This document shows positions 15,435 through 23,963 of a stretch of 64,000 nt of DNA, piece after piece. Location: positions 62,001 to 126,000 of the forward strand of contig JANQEQ010000097.1 of assembly GCA_028278245.1 (NCBI GenBank), in the 5' to 3' direction. A program made the translations under genes and the position numbers. The stretch comes from Phycisphaerales bacterium. Lineage in GTDB: Bacteria; Planctomycetota; Phycisphaerae; Phycisphaerales; SM1A02. The first letter of the stretch is position 1. Every line of letters begins with the position of its first letter. A model generated the notes under the pieces. The model ran no database searches. It saw only the letters and a list, made by a program, of their open reading frames with translations, and was not told where the DNA came from.

Positions 15435-16469
15435 ATGATCTTTATGGTGACCAGCAGACGTCCTGCCGGGAGTACATCTTCTCGGAGTACATACGGCGAC
15501 GAAGAACAACCTCACTTCAAGTTCGACTATCTGTCAGACCATCTCAACGGTGAACCCGGAGAGGATGGCTTTGGGAAGAAAGGCAAGCGTGTTTTTCAAG
15601 CCGCCTTACTCAAGGCTCTCATCAGTCTTCGCGACGACGAGGAGAAGCCTGTGAATACGCCGAAGGTCGGGATCTATCTGCACGGCTACAACAATGACTG
15701 GCAGCAATCGATCGATGAACTCGTTGATATTCACAAAGCGCTCGAGCCTGTCGTCGGTTATCCCCCCGTACTGGTTGGTTTCTCTTGGCCATCCTCGGGT
15801 AAGAAGGCAAATTACCTGGCCGACCGTGAGGAAGTCCGTGACTCCGTTCCAGCGTTTACTCGATTCCTCAAAGACATCCACGAGTTCCTGTTGAAAAATG
15901 AACGAGAACGAAGATGTGTCTCCACGAGTTTTTGCATCGCCCACTCAATGGGGAATTACCTGCTGCGCAAAGGGATGGAGTACCTCTCCGATCACCTCGG
16001 CACTCCTGTAGGGCGGAAGATGTTTGACGAGACGATTATGCTAGCACCCGATCTTGCGTCTAAGGACATTGAGTTTGACGGCAAGGGCGTATACATCGCC
16101 CAGTTCTCCCGCCGTGTACATGTTTATTACTCCAAACACGATCGTGCGCTCAAGGCTTCCAGTATGAAACGCTTTGGCGGGAACCGTCTTGGCAGGCATG
16201 GTGCTGATGACTATGAAAACATACCTTCCAACGTGATCTTAGTAAATGCGGAGAACTATGCCAACGCAGATAGCGTCAAGGAAAAACAACTGAAAGACCG
16301 GCGTGGAGAGCAAGTCTCAGTACATAGCTCCCATCGCTATCATCCCAATATCCTGACTGACATCGAACATGTCCTATCGAGTCGTGATCGCAGTTCGATT
16401 CCTACTCGAGAACTGGATTCCAAAACCGAATGTCAAAAGGGTAATCATTACCTGTTGGTCAAAAACTAG
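15435..16469 (+). CDS. Alpha/beta hydrolase, DUF900-like
   Basis: 344 residues from ATG 15435 (in-frame ATG 15444 also possible). The core reads VGIYLHGYNNDW (oxyanion strand and HG), then VGFSWPSSGKKANYLADREE, a DUF900 hallmark, then IAHSMGNYLLR with the nucleophile Ser171 in the G/A-H-S-M-G elbow. ETIMLAPDLA follows, carrying a likely Asp. A His-rich end (VSHSSHRY-like, near residue 300) can supply the catalytic His. There is no signal peptide, so it is probably a cytoplasmic esterase or hydrolase; the substrate is unknown. It stands alone and converges on nuoH. Confidence 0.78.
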   Translation: MIFMVTSRRPAGSTSSRSTYGDEEQPHFKFDYLSDHLNGEPGEDGFGKKGKRVFQAALLKALISLRDDEEKPVNTPKVGIYLHGYNNDWQQSIDELVDIHKALEPVVGYPPVLVGFSWPSSGKKANYLADREEVRDSVPAFTRFLKDIHEFLLKNERERRCVSTSFCIAHSMGNYLLRKGMEYLSDHLGTPVGRKMFDETIMLAPDLASKDIEFDGKGVYIAQFSRRVHVYYSKHDRALKASSMKRFGGNRLGRHGADDYENIPSNVILVNAENYANADSVKEKQLKDRRGEQVSVHSSHRYHPNILTDIEHVLSSRDRSSIPTRELDSKTECQKGNHYLLVKN

Positions 16470-16488
16470 CCACCTGTCTCGCGGACTT

Positions 16489-17730
16489 CTATTCTGTTGC
16501 GTGCAGGTCGCGTTCGTGCAGGGGACTGAATCGGGAACCGATCAGGGGGACGCGATGGTTGGGATTTGCCTGCTGCGGCATGATCGGGTGCACCAGCCAG
16601 ATGATGATCAACGCCAGGATTGAACCGGCGAACATGTAATCCACCCAGCCGAAGAAGACAAAGATACTGGTCACCATCAACAGCAGCAGCGCTGTGGGGA
16701 TCATGCCTTCCCATGCCAGTCGCATGAGATGATCGAAGCGGAAGCGCGGCAAAGTCCAGCGCACGACCATCGTGAGGAACACCATCAGGAAAACTTTCAC
16801 CAGCATGATGCCGACCTGGAGGAGAATCATCCAGAAGCCGCCGGTTGCGGGCAGATCCCAGCCCCACAGTGGATTGATTGACCAGCCGCCGAGGAAGAGC
16901 ACGGCAAAGAACGCAGCGCCGACGAAAAGATGAATGTATTCGCCCATGAAGAAGAGCGCCCATTTCATGGAGGAGTATTCGGTGTGCCAGCCGCCGACGA
17001 GTTCCTGTTCTGCTTCGGTCAGGTCAAACGGTGCGCGGTTCGCTTCCGCCAGCATGCAGATGTAGAACATGATCGCTGCCAACGGGTGTTGGATGAGGTA
17101 CCATTGATTTTCCAGTTGCGAGGCGACGATGGTGTCGGCTCGGACGGTTCCCGCAATGAGAATCACACACAGCAGGGCGATTCCCATGGGGATTTCGTAA
17201 CTGATCATTTGCGCTGTTGCGCGCAGTCCGCCGAGGAAGGAATACTTGTTGTTGGACGACCATCCGCCGAGTGTTACGCCGTACACGCCGAGCGAAGCAG
17301 TCGCGACGAGATAGATCAGGCCGATGTTGACATCAGCGCCCATGACCTTGACGTTTCCAGCGCCGATCCCCAGTGATTCAGCGAAGGGAATGGTGGAAAG
17401 ATCGAGTGTGCCGGCCCAGGGGATGATGGCAAAGCCGATCATGGCTGGGATGATGGCCAGTGTCGGCGCGAGCAGGAACATGATCCGATCGCCGTAGGGC
17501 GGGGTGTAATCTTCCTTGAAAAAAAGCTTGAGGCCGTCGGCCATTGGCTGCAGCAGACCCAACGGGCCGACGCGGTTGGGGCCGCAGCGATCCTGCACCC
17601 AGGCGCAGACTTTTCGTTCCAGAAGAATGAAGTATGCAGCCGCACCGAGGGCGATATTGAGAATAATCACAATGACCACAATCGATGTGATTGTCTGTGG
17701 ATTAATACTCTCGAGGATCTTGTCAATCAT
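16489..17730 (-). CDS. nuoH: NADH-quinone oxidoreductase subunit H
   Basis: 413 residues from ATG 17730; an upstream in-frame ATG at 17811 would add a non-hydrophobic extension. This is the membrane subunit of respiratory complex I that forms much of the quinone chamber. Diagnostic parts: LLERKVCAWVQDRCGPNRVG (family ERK..g..Q.R.GPNrVG), LLQPMADGLKLFFKEDYTPP, EANRAPFDLTEAEQELVGG, and the closing VRWTLPRFRFDHLMRLAWE. About eight transmembrane helices are visible. In most genomes nuoH sits between nuoG and nuoI; here no other nuo gene adjoins it, which is unusual. Confidence 0.95.
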   Translation of the reverse strand: MIDKILESINPQTITSIVVIVIILNIALGAAAYFILLERKVCAWVQDRCGPNRVGPLGLLQPMADGLKLFFKEDYTPPYGDRIMFLLAPTLAIIPAMIGFAIIPWAGTLDLSTIPFAESLGIGAGNVKVMGADVNIGLIYLVATASLGVYGVTLGGWSSNNKYSFLGGLRATAQMISYEIPMGIALLCVILIAGTVRADTIVASQLENQWYLIQHPLAAIMFYICMLAEANRAPFDLTEAEQELVGGWHTEYSSMKWALFFMGEYIHLFVGAAFFAVLFLGGWSINPLWGWDLPATGGFWMILLQVGIMLVKVFLMVFLTMVVRWTLPRFRFDHLMRLAWEGMIPTALLLLMVTSIFVFFGWVDYMFAGSILALIIIWLVHPIMPQQANPNHRVPLIGSRFSPLHERDLHATE

Positions 17731-17824
17731 GACGAAGCAGTGTATCGACTGTAGGAGACAAACGCGACCGTTCGATTTCCTATTTACCGGGGAATCTTGA
17801 TTCGATTTCACGGAGCATTGACGT

Positions 17825-18568
17825 ATGCCAATGGTGCAGGTTCTGGCAATCCTGGGAGTGATCTACCTGGTGGTGGTCGTTGCCGGGTGGCTGCTGGTGT
17901 TGTTGGTTCTCCGCAAGGGGCCGGCTCCGGATGGATTCATCGGCCTGATGTGGTGGGGAACGCGGATCTACTGCCGCATCTGGCATCGGGCAAAATACAC
18001 CGGGCTGGACAATCTGCCTCGCTCAGAACAGGATCGCCCGGGATTGATCGTAATTGCCAACCATACCGGGGCGATCGATCCGTTTCTCATCCAGAACCGA
18101 TGTAAATTCCTCATCCACTGGATGATGGCGACAGATACGATGCTGCCTCAATTGGAGTGGTTCTGGGAGCGGATCGGGATTATTCCGGTGGATCGTGACG
18201 GCAAAGATTCCGGGCCGGTTCGGGATGCGATTCGCATGGTGCGGCAGGGGAAGTGCGTGGGGATTTTCCCCGAGGGACGTATCACCATGCCTCCGGAGGA
18301 GATCAGGCCGTTTTTTGCCGGCGTCGGTTTTATCGTCAAGAAGACACAGGCACCGGTGATGCTGGCGTGGATCTCCGGCACTCCCGTCACCAATGACATG
18401 ACCGAGGGATTGACGACCCGCAGCTACGCCCGGGTGGAATATGTTGGTCTCATGGAATTTTCCCAGGATGAAGATGCCGAGGAGATCAGCGAAAAGCTCC
18501 GTCTGAGATTGGCTGAGGTGAGTGGCTGGCCGCTGAACGATGAAGTGCTCCCTCCCGGCGGATGGTGA
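17825..18568 (+). CDS. plsC: 1-acyl-sn-glycerol-3-phosphate acyltransferase family protein
   Basis: 247 residues, starting with one membrane helix (VLAILGVIYLVVVVAGWLLV). The acyltransferase motifs are VIANHTGAIDP (NHx4D), IGIIPVDRDG (block II) and GIFPEGRIT (block III, FPEG). The enzyme transfers an acyl chain to lysophosphatidic acid at the inner membrane to make phosphatidate. A GGAG about 9 bases upstream supports the start. It is divergent from nuoH and followed by ruvA after 64 bases. The exact acyl acceptor cannot be told from sequence. Confidence 0.88.
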   Translation: MPMVQVLAILGVIYLVVVVAGWLLVLLVLRKGPAPDGFIGLMWWGTRIYCRIWHRAKYTGLDNLPRSEQDRPGLIVIANHTGAIDPFLIQNRCKFLIHWMMATDTMLPQLEWFWERIGIIPVDRDGKDSGPVRDAIRMVRQGKCVGIFPEGRITMPPEEIRPFFAGVGFIVKKTQAPVMLAWISGTPVTNDMTEGLTTRSYARVEYVGLMEFSQDEDAEEISEKLRLRLAEVSGWPLNDEVLPPGGW

Positions 18569-18632
18569 GATCTTCTGCAGGAACAGTGATTGCATCGTCG
18601 GCAGCAATTGATCCATCGAGTAACATGCAGGC

Positions 18633-19265
18633 ATGATCAGTCGCATTGAAGGGCAATTGATTCAGGTGGACGGTTCGACCGCACTGATACGCTGCGGCGC
18701 GTTGACCTATGAAGTGTTGATACCTTCAGCCAGCCAACCGCGCCTGGCACAGATGGTCAACGAGACTGTGGAACTGCAGACCCGGCATTACCTGGAAGGC
18801 CAGAGTCAGGGTTCGAGCTTTATTCCCCGGCTGATCGGATTTCTGACGGAAGAGGATCGGGACTTTTTTGAGCTGTTTATCACCGTCAAGGGATTGGGGG
18901 TGCGCAAGGCATTGCGCGCTTTGCAACTACCGTTTGCTCGGGTGGCAGAGGCAATTGATGCCAAGGATATTGACCTTTTGAAATCAATGCCGGAGATCGG
19001 AAAACGATTGGCCGAGACGATCATCGTCACACTCAGTGGGAAGGTCGACCGATATGTCATCGCGTCGTCTGAGTCAGCCGGCGAAGATGCAGAACCGGAT
19101 GAGCACGCTGAACTGAAACATGATGCGGTGGCGGTGCTCACCATGCTGGGTGAGACGAAATTGCAGGCAGTTCATCTGGTCGAACGTGCGCTGGCGGCAG
19201 ATGCGGACATTGATACGGCCGATGCTCTGGTTGCAGCGGCGTATCGCCTGAAGGAATTGGTATAA
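18633..19265 (+). CDS. ruvA: Holliday junction branch migration protein RuvA
   Basis: 210 residues, near family length. The N-terminal OB domain (MISRIEGQLIQVDGSTALIR) is followed by helix-hairpin-helix elements (FELFITVKGLGVRKALRAL, then LKSMPEIGKRLAETIIVTL). The C-terminal domain III (LTMLGETKLQAVHLVERAL) would contact RuvB. It binds four-way DNA junctions and loads the RuvB motor. One HhH reads GLGVRKAL where the family has GVGPK.AL. ruvB and ruvC are not in the window. The ribosome site is weak (GCAGGC). Confidence 0.9.
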   Translation: MISRIEGQLIQVDGSTALIRCGALTYEVLIPSASQPRLAQMVNETVELQTRHYLEGQSQGSSFIPRLIGFLTEEDRDFFELFITVKGLGVRKALRALQLPFARVAEAIDAKDIDLLKSMPEIGKRLAETIIVTLSGKVDRYVIASSESAGEDAEPDEHAELKHDAVAVLTMLGETKLQAVHLVERALAADADIDTADALVAAAYRLKELV

Positions 19266-19349
19266 ATACAATCAGGGAAAAAGAGAGCGGAAACAGAGTT
19301 CAGACCGATGTGATCGGCAAGGAAACGGCAAGAGGAGAAATCAACAACA

Positions 19350-20429
19350 ATGCGATACGCAATGATCATGGCAGGAGGGGCCGGCACACGATTGTGGCCA
19401 ATGAGTCGGCAGACGCGACCGAAACAACTTCTGCCCATCATCGAGGGAAAGACCCTGTTGCAGATTGCTGCCAGTCGACTGGAGGGAATGGTACCCATCG
19501 AGCGCCGATTCATCTGCACCGGCGAGTCGTACCGCCCGGCAATTCGGGAAGTCATGCCGAAATTCAATGATGAGCAGATACTCGGCGAGCCGGTCGGGCG
19601 CGATACCGTCAATGCAGTCGGATTCACCGCTGCGGTGCTGCATAAACGGGATCCTGATGCAGTATTTGCCGTGCTCACCGCAGACCACATCATCAATCCC
19701 ATCGTGGAGTTTCAGCGAAAATTGCACGTCGGCTATGACCTGGTGGAGTCTGATCAGAGTCGCTTTGTGACGTTTTCAATTCGTCCGACGTATCCTGCTA
19801 CCGGGTTCGGTTACGTTCAGCGCGGCAAGGCAGTTCCCACTTTCCCCGGAGCATACTTTGTGGAAAGGTTCGTGGAGAAGCCGGATGAAGATACTGCCAA
19901 AGGGTATTTGCGTGAGGGTACGTTCGGATGGAACAGCGGGATGTTTGTGTTTCATGCCGGCCAGTTCCTCGAAGCATTGAAGTGGTTCAAGCATGAAGCG
20001 TACGAAGGCATTATGCAAATCGCCGATGCCTGGGGGAATGATAATCAGCAGGAGGTGCTCGAAGAGGTGTATCCCCGCCTGCCGAAAATCAGTGTGGATT
20101 ATGCAATTATGGAGCCGGCTGGAGACGATCAGCGCATTACAATCTGCGCCGTCGACCTCAACGTGGACTGGACGGACGTCGGATCCTGGCCTGCGTATGG
20201 TGAAACGCTGATATCTGATCAATACGGCAATTGCGGTAATGCCAAAACATTTCACCTTGATGCGCGAAATGTGTTAGCAGTTACGGATGATCCGAATCAC
20301 ACTATCGTGACCATCGGTTGCGAAGATCTCATCATCGTGCAAACCGGTGATGCGACACTGGTATGCCGGGCAGATCAGGCGCAACGGGTCAAGGATGTTG
20401 CCCAGGCGATGGACGAGTCACTGCAGTGA
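19350..20429 (+). CDS. manC: Mannose-1-phosphate guanylyltransferase
   Basis: 359 residues, the length of the single-domain form without a phosphomannose isomerase fusion. It makes GDP-mannose from mannose-1-phosphate and GTP for polysaccharide building. The nucleotide-binding signature is MIMAGGAGTRLWPMSR followed by PKQLLPI. Other family marks are EPVGRDTVNAVG (family E...rdTa.ai), LTADHIINP, FVEKPD and FGWNSGMFVF, and VDWTDVGSW near the end. AGGAG stands about 12 bases upstream. It is probably a supplier for the EPS locus 3.5 kb downstream. A short GC hairpin follows at 20509. Confidence 0.93.
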   Translation: MRYAMIMAGGAGTRLWPMSRQTRPKQLLPIIEGKTLLQIAASRLEGMVPIERRFICTGESYRPAIREVMPKFNDEQILGEPVGRDTVNAVGFTAAVLHKRDPDAVFAVLTADHIINPIVEFQRKLHVGYDLVESDQSRFVTFSIRPTYPATGFGYVQRGKAVPTFPGAYFVERFVEKPDEDTAKGYLREGTFGWNSGMFVFHAGQFLEALKWFKHEAYEGIMQIADAWGNDNQQEVLEEVYPRLPKISVDYAIMEPAGDDQRITICAVDLNVDWTDVGSWPAYGETLISDQYGNCGNAKTFHLDARNVLAVTDDPNHTIVTIGCEDLIIVQTGDATLVCRADQAQRVKDVAQAMDESLQ

Positions 20430-20508
20430 TTGATACGGATTCCAACTTGTGCCTGACCATCGTTGTCAGGTAGCAGAAATGGACTGATTTGTAGTAGACA
20501 ATGAAGCG

Positions 20509-20529
20509 ACGCGGCTTTGCCGCGTTTAT
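20509..20529. terminator. Short GC hairpin between convergent genes
   Basis: The sequence ACGCGGC-ttt-GCCGCGT is followed by TTATC. It lies between manC and the convergent PilZ gene and may terminate both. The tail is weak. Confidence 0.5.
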
Positions 20530-20544
20530 CCGAGTCTCAGGTCA

Positions 20545-20865
20545 TCAGAATCGACGCAGGCCTGCTTCGTAACCGCCGTTCTCAGGATCCTCCCGGCACC
20601 ATACGACCATGATGGCAACGTCGAGTGTTTGCCCTTCGGGAAGTAATGATAATGCGGTGCCGGTTGTTCCCTTGAACAGGGGTGTTGTGCTGCGGATACG
20701 GAATCCGCCGTCGCTGACATCCTTGACGCGATAGCGAATGCGCGTGTTGACATCGTGATGCCAGATCAGAACCAGCTCAGCGGGGAATGGCACGCGCGCC
20801 ATCTGCCTGCGGTCCTCATCGGTCAGCGGTCCGGTACGGTGAGATAACATTCGGTCGTGGAGCAT
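20545..20865 (-). CDS. PilZ-domain protein (c-di-GMP receptor)
   Basis: 106 residues. I chose ATG 20865, not 20901, because GGGAGG stands 6 bases upstream. The PilZ pattern is present: an Arg-rich start (DEDRRQMARVPFPAEL) for the RxxxR loop and YRVKDVSDGGFRI for the D/NxSxxG strand. A short beta-barrel ends in YEAGLRRF. Such proteins bind cyclic di-GMP and adjust motility, pili or polysaccharide export. It is a single gene converging on manC. A second PilZ gene at 43493 heads towards the pilus operon. Confidence 0.82.
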   Translation of the reverse strand: MLHDRMLSHRTGPLTDEDRRQMARVPFPAELVLIWHHDVNTRIRYRVKDVSDGGFRIRSTTPLFKGTTGTALSLLPEGQTLDVAIMVVWCREDPENGGYEAGLRRF

Positions 20866-21132
20866 GGTTAGCCTCCCAACTGCTGCCACCAGCTGCATCA
20901 ACCTTTACATTCACTGCAATCATTTGGAAGTGATTTGAATATCAATACGGATCGGTCTCTGATGTGTATGAGTCAGGTAAAGCGTCCCCGCCGATAACTG
21001 CTCACCCAATGCATGCAACGGGTGTGGTGAGGTGAGATAGCCGTTCACGGGCGGGTTTCAGTCCAGCGAGGGCCGGATCCGACCGATAGCCGGTATGCGC
21101 ACTAAATATGCTTAGAGAGGGGACTTCTGCGC

Positions 21133-22623
21133 ATGAACCAGGATGAAACTTCACAATCCGGGAAGATGAATGATCTTGTTCATGAAACCGAGCAAGCAGA
21201 TGACGCCACGCAATCTGATTCCCCTCAAGAGCACGATACCGTGGGTGATCAGCAGGCAGATAACACAAAGCAGGATGACTGGAAAGTCAGCGATCTTGAT
21301 GATCTTCCAACTGAACTCGATGCCATTTTTGAGGAAGTGGATTCAATCAGTGAAGTTGCTGATGAGCTTGCCGACCCACCAGTGGCAGATCCCTCCGCCG
21401 ATTCCCCCTCTGAAGTGACACCGGTGGGGATTGATCCGTCTGGAATTGATATATCCAAAGTAGATTCGGTTGAAGACCCAGTTCAGAACGAAGAGGTAGA
21501 CGAAGCAATACAGGATGAGGAAGAAATCGGTGGTGAGGCGGTTGATGAATCGTTCGATCAGGAATCCGAATCTGATGATCTACTTGGCGAAGTTGATTAT
21601 GAAACGGCTGAGGATGTCATAAGCCAGGTTGACGAAGCGGAGATGATCACGCACGAAAACACGCCGAGTGATGAAACTACTGAATCTCCTGCAACAGCAT
21701 CTCAATCATCGGAAACTGCGTCGGCTGAGTCAGAAATACCGACGGAGCAGCAATCAGAAGCTGACAAGGCGACAACCCTCGAAGAACTTGATAGCGCACT
21801 GGCGGATGATGTAGACAACCTGGGAGAAGGCGCATTTGAAACGATTGATGAAGTGCTGGATATAGAAAACGATCAGCAGGTTGATGAGGAAGATACATCC
21901 GAAGCGGATCTGAACGCACAGATTGATGATGATGCACAGTTTTCTCCGGTAGAAGATCTTGAGGATCAGGAGATTGCTGAAGACGATCTTGACGATGCGG
22001 ATTTCTCTGCTCCCGATTCAGTCGAAGCATCAAGCGATGAGGATGAACTGGAAGAAAACGAATTCAGCACCGTTGATGAAATTGAACAGGATGAAGATAC
22101 TCCGGAAGCTGTCGATGATGCTGAAGTGAAAGATACAGATTCTGAGGATGGAGAAGGAGATGATCTGGAAGGGGAGTTAGCATCAGTCGAGGACATTGAT
22201 GCTGAAGAGGAAGATGACGAATCTGAGTCAGATATTGATTCCTCAGGCGACCAGGATGAAGTGGAAGCGTCATCTGCTGCTGATGACACAACTGAATCTG
22301 CACTCAGTGAAGAACCTGCGGATGTATCTCCTGCCATAGCACAAGAGGATATACCTGCACCATCTGCCTCAGATGCTGAGGAGGACCACGATCAATCCGG
22401 TAATGCTGAGAAATGCGGAACGCTGCTTGCGGGCTTGAAGGACCAACTTCACCGAGTATTCAAGCCGTTTGAAGGAATCGCGCTCAAGGTGTTGCAGCAG
22501 ATCAACGCCCCGGTTCAAATGATTCCCGCGCCATTCCGCCCATTGGTCGACTGGGTCGCGCTCTCCCTGGCATTCTGGGTGCCGGTGGTATGGGTGATTG
22601 CCCTGCTGAGCGTGAATTCATAA
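21133..22623 (+). CDS. Very acidic disordered protein with C-terminal membrane anchor
   Basis: 496 residues. Roughly the first 410 are dominated by Asp, Glu and Ser with few aromatics (stretches such as DDAEVKDTDSEDGEGDDLEG). This part looks disordered and loosely repetitive (E-x-DLDD, SVEDID-type units). The last 80 residues change character: an amphipathic basic part (LLAGLKDQLHRVFKPFEGIA) is followed by a hydrophobic helix (WVALSLAFWVPVVWVIALL) near the very C-terminus. There is no signal peptide. This layout suggests a tail-anchored inner-membrane protein with a large acidic cytoplasmic domain. I recognise no family. Its divergent neighbour is a PilZ gene. Confidence 0.72.
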   Translation: MNQDETSQSGKMNDLVHETEQADDATQSDSPQEHDTVGDQQADNTKQDDWKVSDLDDLPTELDAIFEEVDSISEVADELADPPVADPSADSPSEVTPVGIDPSGIDISKVDSVEDPVQNEEVDEAIQDEEEIGGEAVDESFDQESESDDLLGEVDYETAEDVISQVDEAEMITHENTPSDETTESPATASQSSETASAESEIPTEQQSEADKATTLEELDSALADDVDNLGEGAFETIDEVLDIENDQQVDEEDTSEADLNAQIDDDAQFSPVEDLEDQEIAEDDLDDADFSAPDSVEASSDEDELEENEFSTVDEIEQDEDTPEAVDDAEVKDTDSEDGEGDDLEGELASVEDIDAEEEDDESESDIDSSGDQDEVEASSAADDTTESALSEEPADVSPAIAQEDIPAPSASDAEEDHDQSGNAEKCGTLLAGLKDQLHRVFKPFEGIALKVLQQINAPVQMIPAPFRPLVDWVALSLAFWVPVVWVIALLSVNS

Positions 22624-22674
22624 CCCGGAAAAAGAGATTCACCTTCAGCAGAAGTGTAGTGTGTATCTTCCCCG

Positions 22675-23577
22675 CTATTGCGGTGTAGCCAGCAGGCGTG
22701 CTTGCTTTTCTGCATGGTAGGAGCTGCGCACCAGCGGCCCCGATTCCACAACACGAAATCCCCGCTGCAATCCTTCCTCACGATAACGATCAAACTGCTC
22801 GGGGCTTACCCAGCGATCAACCGGCAAGTGGTTCCGTGTCGGTTGGAGGTATTGTCCGATGGTGAGGATATCGATATCTGCAGCATTGCGGAGATCATCC
22901 ATCAGTTGGAGAACTTCCTCATCTCTTTCACCGATGCCGACCATGATGCTCGTTTTGGTGACCAGACCAGCTGATTTGATGTATGCCAATACTTTAAGTG
23001 ATCTCTGGTAATCTGCCTGAGGGCGGACAGCCGGGTGCATGCGTTCCACGGTTTCGAGATTGTGGGAAAGGATTTCAGGCTGGGTGGCAATGATCGCGTC
23101 CAGATCGTTCGTGTTCCCCTTGTGATCTCCGATCAGCGCCTCCACCGACATGTCCGGGCAGAGAGTGTGGCAATTGCGGATTGTTTCTGCCCAGTGAGCT
23201 GCACCACCATCACGAAGATCATCTCGATCAACACAGGTGATCACCACGTGCGTGAGTTTCATCAGGGCCAGAGATTCCGCCACCCGCCTCGGCTCCGCTG
23301 GATCGGGTGGCAGCGGTTTACCGGTTTTGACATTGCAGAATCCACAGGCTCGGGTGCAGGTATCCCCTAGGATCATGATCGTCGCGGTCCCGTTGGACCA
23401 GCATTCCCCCTGATTCGGGCAGGAGGCTTCCTGGCAGACAGTGTGCAGATGATGGGTAACGACAATTGCCTTGAGGCGGTGATAGCCATCCCCTCCCGGA
23501 ATGCGGGCCTTGAGCCACGCCGGCTTGCGGGGAATCCTGAGCTGCTGGTTTTCCCGGGTATGGTTGTTCAAAACCAT
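22675..23577 (-). CDS. lipA: Lipoyl synthase
   Basis: 300 residues from ATG 23577, where the family homology begins (RIPRKPAWLKARIPGG). Longer frames up to 23937 add sequence unlike the family. It is a radical-SAM enzyme inserting two sulfurs into octanoyl groups on lipoyl domains. Both iron-sulfur sets are visible: CQEASCPNQGEC (auxiliary cluster) and CTRACGFC (radical SAM CxxxCxxC). The closing family motif is VRSSYHAEK (RSSY). GGGGG stands just upstream of the start. No lipB adjoins it. It is divergent from the EPS locus. Confidence 0.95.
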   Translation of the reverse strand: MVLNNHTRENQQLRIPRKPAWLKARIPGGDGYHRLKAIVVTHHLHTVCQEASCPNQGECWSNGTATIMILGDTCTRACGFCNVKTGKPLPPDPAEPRRVAESLALMKLTHVVITCVDRDDLRDGGAAHWAETIRNCHTLCPDMSVEALIGDHKGNTNDLDAIIATQPEILSHNLETVERMHPAVRPQADYQRSLKVLAYIKSAGLVTKTSIMVGIGERDEEVLQLMDDLRNAADIDILTIGQYLQPTRNHLPVDRWVSPEQFDRYREEGLQRGFRVVESGPLVRSSYHAEKQARLLATPQ

Positions 23578-23963
23578 GCCCCCAAGATTCACCGATCCCG
23601 ATTCGCCGCGCGAGTTGTTGGAAGAAGTACATGTCATCAATGAAGTGTAGGCCGGAGATGTAAAAGGGGTTGAATTTCGGAGATTGCTCATTTTCCCATT
23701 GTCACCGGTTCTTTGATAAGAAAAATTCAGATCGGCAGGCAATCTTCTGCCGGAATTGCGAACCGTTTTGGGGTGATGGTCCGATACAGTGATAATGAAT
23801 GGTGACGTACCCTGCTCATGGGGGTGAGGGTGCGTACATTTGGCATGATGGTGTGCCTCGGGCTCCTGGGGCACGGTTGATGCAGGCTTCGTGAGGTATG
23901 GACGTAGTTGAGCTGGATGAAAAGTACGAGAACCCACTCAAATCAAGAACCGAGGAAATCATA
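23578..23963. other. Divergent intergenic region between lipA and the EPS locus
   Basis: About 385 bases. Both neighbouring frames extend into it without stop, but the extensions lack family homology. It should contain promoters for lipA and for the EPS locus; I cannot point to a convincing -35/-10 pair. Confidence 0.4.

Noticed and set aside
18633-19265. ruvA and ruvX as part of a ruvABC cluster
   Set aside because: ruvX is 7 kb away on the other strand and ruvB/ruvC are absent, so there is no cluster.
23578-23937. N-terminal extension of lipA
   Set aside because: The added residues are His/Pro/Thr-rich and unlike any lipoyl synthase; homology starts at ATG 23577.
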